Below are positions 16,539 to 24,212 of a stretch of 64,000 bases of DNA, piece by piece. The DNA lies in assembly GCA_016719055.1 (NCBI GenBank), contig JADKAW010000047.1, forward strand, positions 65,137 through 129,136, given 5' to 3'. Both the position numbers and the translations under genes were made by a program. The DNA comes from Candidatus Rhodoferax mariagerensis. Its GTDB lineage: Bacteria; Pseudomonadota; Gammaproteobacteria; Burkholderiales; Burkholderiaceae_C. Each line of letters opens with the position of its first letter. Position 1 is the first letter of the stretch. The notes below the pieces were generated by a model. It saw only the letters and a program-made list of their open reading frames with translations. It made no database searches and was not told where the DNA came from.

Positions 16539-17615
16539 ATGCTTTTTGAATCCTTTGACTTGGGGCACATCCGCCTTGCCAACCGCACCGTCATGGCGCC
16601 AATGACACGTAGTCGCTGTGCTCACAACAGCGCACCCGATGCACTGGTAGCCAAATACTATGCGCAAAGGGCCGAAGCAGGTCTGATTGTGACTGAGGGC
16701 ACTTCACCCTCCCCCAACGGCGTGGGTTATGCCAGGATTCCTGGGCTCTACAACCAAGAGCAGGTTCAAGGCTGGCGCTTGGTCACCGATGCTGTTCACC
16801 AAGCTAACGGGAAAATCTTTGTTCAGTTGATGCACACAGGAAGAGTTGCTCATCTGGACAATCTTCCCGCCGGCGCACGCGTCATGGGCCCCAACGCAGA
16901 GGTCTGCCCTGGAGAGATGTGGACGGACCAGGGTGGCATGCAGCCGCATACTGCACCGGCGGCCATGACGGAGGCCGACATTGCCCAAACCGTCGGCGAA
17001 TATGCCAGTGCTGCCAAGCTGGCCATTCAGGCTGGATTTGACGGCATCGAACTCCACGCTGCAAATGGCTACCTGATGGAGCAGTTTCTCAACGCCAATA
17101 TCAACAAGCGCACCGACGACTACGGTGGAAGCGCCGATGCACGTAACCGTTTTGCCCTTGAGGTTGCGCAGGCCTGCGTGGTGGCCATTGGCGCGGATAA
17201 GGTGGGCATTCGAATTTCTCCGCACGGTGTCTTCAATGGAACCGGCGCTTTTGACGGTGCCGACCAGCAATTCTTGGCATTGACCAAAAAATTGTCTGAC
17301 TTGGGGTTGGTGTACCTGCACCTGGTTGACCACTCATCCATGGGTACACCGCCAGTTCCAGGCGAATTGAAAACAAGGCTGCGGGCCGCCTTTGCTCAAA
17401 CTTTCATCGCTGTTGGTGGCTTTGATGCCCAAAGCGCAGAGAAGGCATTGCAAGCAAAAGAGGCCGACCTCATTGCTTTCGGTCGGCCATTTATTTCGAA
17501 CCCCGATTTGGTCGCTCGCCTGAAATCTGGCGCAGCACTGGCCGCACCTGATATGAGCACTTTCTACACGCCGGGTGAAACGGGTTACACCGACTACCCA
17601 GCGCTAGAGAAATAG
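16539..17615 (+). CDS. Old yellow enzyme family NADH:flavin oxidoreductase (alkene reductase)
   Basis: A 358-aa FMN-dependent ene-reductase (NemA/OYE type) that reduces activated C=C bonds, and in some members nitro groups or nitrate esters. The ATG at 16539 is chosen because GAGG lies 7 nt before it; a frame start at 16527 would cover that site. Visible motifs: NRTVMAPMTRSRC at the FMN site, VQLMHTGRVAH, FDGIELHAANGYLMEQFLN with the catalytic histidine-asparagine pair, RTDDYGGS, and FGRPFISNPDL at the C-terminus. The gene stands alone, with no adjacent repressor. Confidence 0.92.
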   Translation: MLFESFDLGHIRLANRTVMAPMTRSRCAHNSAPDALVAKYYAQRAEAGLIVTEGTSPSPNGVGYARIPGLYNQEQVQGWRLVTDAVHQANGKIFVQLMHTGRVAHLDNLPAGARVMGPNAEVCPGEMWTDQGGMQPHTAPAAMTEADIAQTVGEYASAAKLAIQAGFDGIELHAANGYLMEQFLNANINKRTDDYGGSADARNRFALEVAQACVVAIGADKVGIRISPHGVFNGTGAFDGADQQFLALTKKLSDLGLVYLHLVDHSSMGTPPVPGELKTRLRAAFAQTFIAVGGFDAQSAEKALQAKEADLIAFGRPFISNPDLVARLKSGAALAAPDMSTFYTPGETGYTDYPALEK

Positions 17616-17744
17616 GCAGGCCGACGCGCGCGTTGCAAGCCGATGGTGTCAATGGCTCCATTTTTCACAATGCATGATGCTGCGGTTTTACGTAGCGAAC
17701 TCAATGCAAACCGGACGCTGCGTTGAAACCCTTTTTGTCCCACT

Positions 17745-18317
17745 ATGGAAGTGACTCTTTTGAGCCAGACTCTTGGCCGCAGGCGTGACAACTGGCGCGC
17801 GAACTGGAAAAGCCATTTGCGCACATTCGTGCTTGCAGCGGTGGTGGTCCTGGGTATTCAAGCCTGGCAGACAAGAGCCGTGCCAAAAGGACTGGCACGA
17901 AATATGGAAGTCCTTTTGGTGCAACTGGACGGCACAATTTCAAAGTCCACCCTGCAGGACTGGCGAGCCCTGCACCCCGGCCGGCCAGTTGCCCTGCATT
18001 TCTGGGCCGATTGGTGCCCAATTTGCCGTACAGAAGAAAACAGCATCACTCGCTTGGCGGCGGACTGGCCCGTTTTGACCGTGGCCATGCAGTCCGGACC
18101 TTCAGACCATGTGCGCAAGGTCCTTCACAAGCGGGAACTACCCTGGAACGCAACCGTGGACGAACGTGGAGGCACAACCCATTCCTTTGGCTTTCAGGCA
18201 GTTCCGGCGTTCGTTGTGATTGACGCGAGAGGAAATTTACGCACGCCGACCATGGGCTACACCACGGAAATAGGCATGAGGCTTCGACTTCTGTGGGCCT
18301 CAATGTTCAATGTTTAG
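17745..18317 (+). CDS. Membrane-anchored thioredoxin-like protein (TlpA/ScsD type)
   Basis: A 190-aa thiol-disulfide protein with one N-terminal membrane segment (about residues 26-44) and a periplasmic thioredoxin fold. The active site is WADWCPIC (Cys91 and Cys94), with the cis-proline region FQAVPAFVVID near residue 152. ScsD-like proteins are the best match by motif and length; they act in periplasmic cysteine redox balance and copper tolerance. No other scs gene is beside it. Two small genes of unknown function follow on the same strand. Confidence 0.8.
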   Translation: MEVTLLSQTLGRRRDNWRANWKSHLRTFVLAAVVVLGIQAWQTRAVPKGLARNMEVLLVQLDGTISKSTLQDWRALHPGRPVALHFWADWCPICRTEENSITRLAADWPVLTVAMQSGPSDHVRKVLHKRELPWNATVDERGGTTHSFGFQAVPAFVVIDARGNLRTPTMGYTTEIGMRLRLLWASMFNV

Positions 18318-18387
18318 CCACTTTGTTCCACGAAAATATGTCACCCCATACGGCCATTTCCACCCCAGCCAACCAGAGTCGCATCGC

Positions 18388-18633
18388 ATGAAGGCAATTT
18401 TTAGCATTTTGGGCTTGCTCATCGTCGTAGCAATCTCCGGCATCTTGGTCAAGAAGCAATTTAGCTCGGTAACAGAGACAACAGCAAAGCCTCAGGACGG
18501 TTCCCAAATTTTGGTGCCGGCCACCACGCCTGGCGCGACACCACAACAACAAAGCCAGCAGATTCAACAGCAAGTCAAACAGTCAGTGGAGGCCGCCATG
18601 CAGCAGGCCCGTCCCGTTCCTGACGACAAGTAG
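18388..18633 (+). CDS. Small single-pass membrane protein with Gln-rich tail
   Basis: From the ATG at 18388 the product is 81 aa: a transmembrane helix (about residues 3-20, IFSILGLLIVVAISGILV), then a polar linker and a Gln-rich segment that could form a coiled coil. Earlier in-frame starts exist but lack protein-like sequence. Such proteins are common in Comamonadaceae downstream of unrelated genes; function unknown. Confidence 0.6.
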   Translation: MKAIFSILGLLIVVAISGILVKKQFSSVTETTAKPQDGSQILVPATTPGATPQQQSQQIQQQVKQSVEAAMQQARPVPDDK

Positions 18634-18652
18634 TCCAACACACAAAGATTTC

Positions 18653-18928
18653 ATGAATAACGAAGATTTACAGGCTGAACTCGATACCCTGATTGCCACG
18701 CAGGCCGGTTTGATGGCCATCATTGGCTCGCTGATGGCTACGCATCCCGATTACGAGAAGTTCCAGCTTCATTTGACGGGGCTTCTGGAGGTGCTGCTGA
18801 CAGGAAATGCAGGCAAGACGTTCACGAGCAGGCAGCGGCAACAAGCACGTGATTTTGTCCAGATGCTGCAAAACATCAATAAGGCGCCTGCAAAAATTGA
18901 GCCACTGGCATCGATTGCGAACCTGTAA
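18653..18928 (+). CDS. Hypothetical helical protein, 91 aa
   Basis: Begins 19 bp after the small membrane protein gene, in the same direction. The sequence is mostly amphipathic helix (DLQAELDTLIATQAGLMAII and RQRQQARDFVQMLQNI). No cysteines, no membrane segment and no recognised domain. Likely cytoplasmic; function unknown. Confidence 0.55.
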   Translation: MNNEDLQAELDTLIATQAGLMAIIGSLMATHPDYEKFQLHLTGLLEVLLTGNAGKTFTSRQRQQARDFVQMLQNINKAPAKIEPLASIANL

Positions 18929-19011
18929 GGGAAGTGAAAATTACAAAAGTACCGCTTTGTATTGGCTGGTTATGTGCCACCAATTCAGCTCTGCGGATCG
19001 TCCCCGCCCTG

Positions 19012-19533
19012 CTACCTATGAACGCGCCGCCGCACCGCCATCAAAATGCCACGCAGGATGTCCACTGGCTCGGGCGGGCAGCCCGGCACCGTCACATCGA
19101 CCGGGATCACGTTGGCCACCCGACCACAACTGGCGTAGCTCTCGCCAAACAGGCCGCCATCACAGCCACAGTCGCCCACCGCCACCACCAGTTTGGGCTC
19201 GGGGGTCGCCTCATAAGTGCGTTTGAGGGCCATTTCCATGTTGCGCGATACCGGGCCGGTGACCAGCAGCAGGTCGGCATGGCGCGGGCTGGCGACAAAC
19301 CTGATACCCAGGCCTTCGATGTTGTAGTAAGGGTTGCCCAGCGCGTGAATTTCAAGTTCACAGCCGTTGCACGAGCCAGCATCGACCTGGCGAATGGTCA
19401 GCGCCTGCCCCAAAATATGTAGCAGCTCACGATGGATGCGTGTGGGCTCTAAGGCCAAAACGTCCCCAATATCGGGCACCGGCTCGGTCGCGATGCCGAC
19501 CCGGCCAATTTGCTGGATGACTCTCCAGATCAT
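19012..19533 (-). CDS. hyfI: Hydrogenase-4 / NuoB-like iron-sulfur subunit (HyfI type)
   Basis: The 173-aa small subunit of a group-4-hydrogenase-related complex; it should hold the 4Fe-4S cluster nearest the large subunit. Its ligand motifs are intact: SCNGCELE near residue 54, GDCGCDGG near 118 and PGCPPEP near 150. It is the last gene of the minus-strand hyfBCEFGI-type operon, 10 bp after the large-subunit gene. Intact cysteines here contrast with the loss of nickel ligands in the large subunit. Confidence 0.9.
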   Translation of the reverse strand: MIWRVIQQIGRVGIATEPVPDIGDVLALEPTRIHRELLHILGQALTIRQVDAGSCNGCELEIHALGNPYYNIEGLGIRFVASPRHADLLLVTGPVSRNMEMALKRTYEATPEPKLVVAVGDCGCDGGLFGESYASCGRVANVIPVDVTVPGCPPEPVDILRGILMAVRRRVHR

Positions 19534-19543
19534 GCTGGCGTCC

Positions 19544-21130
19544 TCATAGGTCTTGCCCCGAATAGCTCAGGTTGAACGACTTGTTGATGACCGGAAAGTC
19601 GGCCACGATGTTGTGCATGATGGCGTGCTCCAGCACCGGCCAGTTTTGCCATGACGGGTCATGCAGATGGCAGCGCAGGATGCGGTTTTGCTCATCGGCA
19701 CCGGCGAGTTCAAGTGCTACAAAAATCTCGCCGCGCCAGCCTTCGACCCAGCCGGCACCCCTGGACGGCTGGTCGGGCAGCGCCAACGCGCACTGCACCG
19801 GGCCGCTCGGCAGCTGGCCCAGCAACTGTCGGATCAGGCGGATCGACTCCAGCACCTCGTCAAAACGCACCGCTGCCCTGGCCCCGACATCGCCGTTGTG
19901 ATGTGTTGCCATGTTGACATGCAAGTCGCTGTAGGGCGCAAACGGGTGGTCGCAGCGCAGATCCTGGGCCTGGCCGCTGGCACGCCCGGCCAGACCAGTC
20001 AAGCCCAACTGGGCCGCCAGCGCCGGGGTGACGCGCCCGGTCACCATAAAGCGGTCCTGCAAGCCGGCATGGGCTTCATAAATGTCAAACAGCCGCCGGA
20101 CTTCAGGCTCCAGCGCCTGGCAGTGCAGCAGCATCTGGTCTTTCTGGCTCAGGCTGATGTCGCCCGAAACACCGCCGGGCAGGATGCAGTCCATCATGAA
20201 ACGGTGGCCAAACACGGCTTTGGAACTGCGCTGCCAGTCCTCGCGCAGCCGGGAAAACTGCGCCAGGCCAAAGGCATAAGCCACGTCGTTGCCCAATGCG
20301 CCCAGGTCACCGAGATGGTTGGCGATGCGCTCGCGCTCCAGCATCAGGGCGCGCAGCCAGGCAGCACGCGGCGGTATCGTGGCCTGGCAGGCCGACTCCA
20401 GCGCCATGCAGTAGCCCCAGGCGTAGGCCACGGTGGAGTCGCCCGAGACCCGCCCGGCCAACTGGTGGGCCTGCAGGGGCGCAAATTGCGTGATGCGCTG
20501 CTCAATGCCCTTGTGGGTGTAGCCCAGGCGCTGCTCCAGCCGCAGCACCCGCTCGCCGACCACCGAAAACCTGAAATGCCCCGGCTCAATGATGCCGGCA
20601 TGCACCGGACCGACTGGAATCTCGTGAACCCCGTCGCCTTCGACCCGCACAAAGGGGTAGTCGGTGAGCGCGCCTGGCATCGGTTCGGGCAGATTGTTGG
20701 GGTCTTGCAGCAGCGGGAAATGGTCGCTGGCCCAGGCCCCGTGGTTCAGCCAGGGCCGGCGGTCGGTGGCGGCATCGGCATGGATATCCGACAGGTCAGC
20801 AGCAGCACGCTGCATTCTGGCAGCAGCCGGAAACAGGCCAGCCAGATCAGGATAGACCGCCTGGCCGTTTTGGCTCTCCAGCGGCAATGCCAGCCAGATC
20901 AGGCCCTCCGCCCTGATATAGGCAACAAATACGGCTCTAGCCCTTGCTGGCATTGCGCTGTCAGCTATATCTTGAATAGCGCCAGAAGCCCACAAGGCGA
21001 GCATGCGACCGTCTTAGTCGCGCAATATGCTTGCAGCCCGTTGCCACTGCTGCGCGGTAACTTGGGCAAACCAGACCGGCACCGGGGTCGGCAGCGCAAC
21101 AAATTCCAGCTCCAGACCGGGTATCTTCAT
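19544..21130 (-). CDS. hyfG: HyfG/NuoCD-like large subunit without nickel-site cysteines; interrupted by in-frame TAA
   Basis: The NuoC-like (about residues 1-150) plus NuoD-like large subunit of the complex. The natural start is the ATG at 21130, four bases after the hyfF stop. Codon 39 is TAA (21014-21016); the same frame then continues to the end at 19544, with the first later ATG at codon 43 (21004). Thus the gene carries a nonsense mutation, or is translated from 21004 without 42 residues, or contains an error. The [NiFe] motifs are absent: the first reads GRVSGDSTVAYAWGY instead of RxCGxC, and the C-terminus reads FPVINKSFNLSYSGQDL instead of DPCxxC. It therefore cannot bind the Ni-Fe centre and belongs with hydrogenase-related (Ehr) complexes rather than hydrogenases. 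Confidence 0.85.
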
Positions 21131-21134
21131 CGCC

Positions 21135-22589
21135 TTATCCCCCCAACATGGCGGCAGCCTGCACATACCAGCCGTTCAGATAGGTTGGCATGTACAAACC
21201 CAGTAGCAGTGCAAAAGCCAGATGCACAAACACCGGCAGCAGTGAGGGCGGATGCGCCAGCGGCTGGTGCGTCGAGTCGCCAAACACCATCGGCAACACC
21301 CGCACCAGAATCGACGCAAACGCCACCCCCAGCCCGATCAGCAAAAACGGTGTGGCCCAGGGCTGCTCACGCATGGCGGTGGTCAAAATCAGGAACTCGC
21401 TGGCAAACACGCCAAACGGCGGCATGCCCAAAATCGCCATCACCCCGATCATCAGGCCCCAGCCAACAGTCGGGTTGACCTTGATCAGGCCACGAATCTC
21501 GCTCATCAACTGGGTGCCAGCGGTCTGGGTGGCATGGCCCACCGTGAAAAAGATCGCCGACTTGACCAGCGAATGCACCGTCATGTGCAACAGCCCGGCA
21601 AAGCTGGCAACCGGCCCGCCCATGCCAAAGGCAAAGGTGATCAAACCCATGTGCTCGATGCTGGAGTACGAAAACATGCGCTTGACATCTTTTTGGCGCG
21701 ACAGGAAAAATGCCGCAGCCACCACCGACAGCAAGCCAAAACCCATCATCAGTTGACCTGCCATCTCGGTCCCCAGTGCACCATCGGTCAGCACCTTGCA
21801 GCGCAGCACCGCGTACATGGCCACGTTAAGCAATAGGCCAGAGAGCACTGCCGACACCGGCGTCGGGCCTTCGGCATGGGCATCGGGCAGCCAGCTGTGC
21901 AGCGGCACCAGGCCAATCTTGGTGCCGTAGCCGACCAGCAAAAACACAAAGGCCAGCGTGACAATGGTCGGGTCCAACTGGCCCTTGACATCGGCCAGAC
22001 TGGTCCAAAGCAGCGTGGCGTGTTCAGGCCCGAGCACCTTGTCGGCGGCCATGTACAGCAACACGGTGCCAAACAGCGCCTGGGCAATGCCGACCCCGCA
22101 CAAAATGAAGTACTTCCAGGCTGCTTCCAGACTGGCAGCGGTGCGATAAACGCTAACCAGCAGCACGGTGGTCAGTGTCGCGGCTTCCATCGCCACCCAA
22201 ATGATGCCCAGATTGTTGGTGGTCAGGCCCAGCAGCATGGTGAAGCTGAACAACTGGTACATGCTGTGGTAGAGGCGCATGCGCGGCGGTGTCATCTTGC
22301 CGTGGTCCTGCTCGACGCGCATGTAGGGGCGAGAAAATATCGCCGTGGTCAGGCCGACAAAAGCCGTCAGCGTGACCAGAAAGACGTTGAGCGGGTCGAT
22401 GTAAAACTGCTTGTCCCAGACAAACTCCGGGCCATGGTTGATGATCTGCGCCGTCAGCACGCAGGCAGCCAGAAAAGTGCCCAGGCTAAAGGCCACATTC
22501 ACATCGCGCGCAACAGGCCGATGCCCGGTCAGGGCCAGCACCAGACCACCGACCAGCGGAATACCCAGAACAAAAAACAGCGCGCTCAT
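21135..22589 (-). CDS. hyfF: Antiporter-like membrane subunit HyfF (NuoN/NuoM-related)
   Basis: A 484-aa polytopic protein of the proton-translocating complex I/Mrp antiporter family, predicted to pump protons or sodium in the membrane arm. Conserved features: the helix with WVAMEAATLTTVLLV (the glutamate of TM5), KIGLVPLHSWLPDAHAEGPT (the TM7 lysine and following loop) and FSYSSIEHMGLI. It lies between hyfE (6 bp upstream) and hyfG (4 bp downstream), so the block is one transcript. Length fits HyfF. Confidence 0.92.
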   Translation of the reverse strand: MSALFFVLGIPLVGGLVLALTGHRPVARDVNVAFSLGTFLAACVLTAQIINHGPEFVWDKQFYIDPLNVFLVTLTAFVGLTTAIFSRPYMRVEQDHGKMTPPRMRLYHSMYQLFSFTMLLGLTTNNLGIIWVAMEAATLTTVLLVSVYRTAASLEAAWKYFILCGVGIAQALFGTVLLYMAADKVLGPEHATLLWTSLADVKGQLDPTIVTLAFVFLLVGYGTKIGLVPLHSWLPDAHAEGPTPVSAVLSGLLLNVAMYAVLRCKVLTDGALGTEMAGQLMMGFGLLSVVAAAFFLSRQKDVKRMFSYSSIEHMGLITFAFGMGGPVASFAGLLHMTVHSLVKSAIFFTVGHATQTAGTQLMSEIRGLIKVNPTVGWGLMIGVMAILGMPPFGVFASEFLILTTAMREQPWATPFLLIGLGVAFASILVRVLPMVFGDSTHQPLAHPPSLLPVFVHLAFALLLGLYMPTYLNGWYVQAAAMLGG

Positions 22590-22595
22590 AGTGCT

Positions 22596-23255
22596 TTAGT
22601 CTTCCTTGAGCGCTTCGAGGTTGCGAATGTCGAGGCTGTCAAACTTTTCGCGAATCTGGAACATGAACACGCCCAGAATCAGCACGCCCACCAGCACGTC
22701 GAGCGCGATGCCAAATTCGACAATCATCGGCATGCCGTTGGTGACCGTGGTGGCGGCAAAAATCAGCCCGTTTTCCATCGACAAAAAGCCGATCACCTGC
22801 GGCACCGCCTTGGAGCGGGTGATCATCATCATGAACGACAAAAACACACAGGCCAGCGCAATGCCCAAGGAGCCACCGGCGATCGACTCCGACAGGCGCG
22901 AAATCGGCAGCGCCAGGCTAAAGGCAAAAATCACCAGCCCGATGCCGACCAGCATGGTGGTGGGGATGTTGAGCAGGGTTTCCACGTCCCAGCGCACGTT
23001 GAGCCGGGCAATCAGCCGGTGCAGCATCCACGGGATGGCGATGACTTTAAGCACCAGCGTCAGCCCGCCCGACACATACAGATCGGGCTGATGCGTGACA
23101 TAGCCCAGCAAAAACGAGGCCGCCACCAAGGCCGCTCCCTGAATCATGAACAGGTTGATCAGCGACACAATGCGCCGCTGCGAGATCATGGCAAAGGACA
23201 ACAGCAAAATCAGCGTGGCAAACAGATTGATGAGCTGGGGTGCAAACTTGATCAT
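22596..23255 (-). CDS. hyfE: Small membrane subunit HyfE (NuoK-related)
   Basis: A 219-aa membrane protein matching HyfE, an extended relative of complex I subunit NuoK. The ATG at 23255 is preferred over a TTG at 23261. Six or so hydrophobic helices; the NuoK-like part includes the helix ending VIGFLSMENGLIFAA, whose glutamate corresponds to the conserved membrane carboxylate. It follows hyfC after 6 bp. Confidence 0.88.
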   Translation of the reverse strand: MIKFAPQLINLFATLILLLSFAMISQRRIVSLINLFMIQGAALVAASFLLGYVTHQPDLYVSGGLTLVLKVIAIPWMLHRLIARLNVRWDVETLLNIPTTMLVGIGLVIFAFSLALPISRLSESIAGGSLGIALACVFLSFMMMITRSKAVPQVIGFLSMENGLIFAATTVTNGMPMIVEFGIALDVLVGVLILGVFMFQIREKFDSLDIRNLEALKED

Positions 23256-23261
23256 TGGCAA

Positions 23262-24212
23262 TCACCCCACACCCAGCAGCACGTTGACCAGCAGGCCAAT
23301 CACTGCCAGCAAAAAGGCCGTGCCCAAAAACTCGGGCACCCGAAAAACCCGCATCTTGGCACTCGCCGTCTCGATCATGGCCAGCACCATGCCGCCCACC
23401 GCCAGTTTGAAAATTAGCACCGGCAGCGCTAGCAGCAGCGCCATCGGAGTGTCAGCATCGGCCACACCCCAGGGGAAAAACAGCGCCAGACCAATGCAGG
23501 AATAAGCAAACAGCTTGAGGCTGGCCGCCCACTCCAGCAGCGCCAAGTGGCGTGCCGAATACTCCAGAATCAGCGCCTCGTGAACCATGGTGAGTTCCAG
23601 GTGGGTGTCGGGGTTGTCCACCGGCACGCGGGCATTTTCGGCCAGCGACACCATGGTGAAGGCCACACCAGCCAGCAACATGCTGGGGTAAATCATCAGC
23701 TCGCGGTGCGCCAGGGTCTCGACGATGGCGGTCAGCGAGGTGGAGCGGGTGATCATCGAGGCACAAAACAGCACCATCAGCAAGGCCGGCTCAGCCAGAA
23801 AGCCCACCAGCATTTCGCGCCGCGCACCCAGACTGCCAAAAGCCGTGCCGACATCCATCGCCGCCAGCGAAATAAACACCCGCGCCAGCGCAAACAGGCC
23901 CACCAGCGCAATCGCGTCGGCGGCCGGCGACAGTGGCAAATCAGTCGAGAGGGTCGGAATGATGGCGCTGGCCAGCAGCATGCAGCCAAAAATCACATAG
24001 GGCGCAAAACGGTACAGCGGCGAGGCGTGCTCGGCCATCAAGGACTCTTTGTTGAACAGCTTGTGCAGCATGCGGTAGGGTTGCAGCAAGCCCGGCGCCG
24101 ACTTGTTTTGCAGCCAGTGCCGCCACTGGTTGACCCAGCCCGACAACAAGGGTGCCAGCAGCAGCGCGGTGACCAGCGCCAGCCCTTGCGAGAAAATGCC
24201 CAAAGTATTCAT
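23262..24212 (-). CDS. hyfC: Membrane anchor subunit HyfC (NuoH-related)
   Basis: A 316-aa homologue of NuoH, the subunit joining the membrane arm to the hydrophilic module and forming the quinone or electron-transfer cavity. The start is the ATG at 24212, overlapping the hyfB stop by ATGA; the upstream extension of the frame is not protein-like. Seen motifs: WLQNKSAPGLLQPYRMLHKLFNKES near the N-terminus, and VDNPDTHLELTMVHEALILE with charged residues conserved in HycD/HyfC. Confidence 0.92.
   Translation of the reverse strand: MNTLGIFSQGLALVTALLLAPLLSGWVNQWRHWLQNKSAPGLLQPYRMLHKLFNKESLMAEHASPLYRFAPYVIFGCMLLASAIIPTLSTDLPLSPAADAIALVGLFALARVFISLAAMDVGTAFGSLGARREMLVGFLAEPALLMVLFCASMITRSTSLTAIVETLAHRELMIYPSMLLAGVAFTMVSLAENARVPVDNPDTHLELTMVHEALILEYSARHLALLEWAASLKLFAYSCIGLALFFPWGVADADTPMALLLALPVLIFKLAVGGMVLAMIETASAKMRVFRVPEFLGTAFLLAVIGLLVNVLLGVG

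Noticed and set aside
21014..21016. Recoding of the hyfG stop as selenocysteine or pyrrolysine
   Set aside because: The codon is TAA, which is not used for either; hydrogenase selenocysteine occurs at the nickel site, not here.
19661..21478. 605-aa plus-strand frame
   Set aside because: Antisense to hyfG and the end of hyfF; repetitive Gln/Ala composition typical of a high-GC shadow frame.
21876..23417. 513-aa Gln/His-rich plus-strand frame
   Set aside because: Antisense to hyfF and hyfE; composition is the complement of membrane-protein codons.
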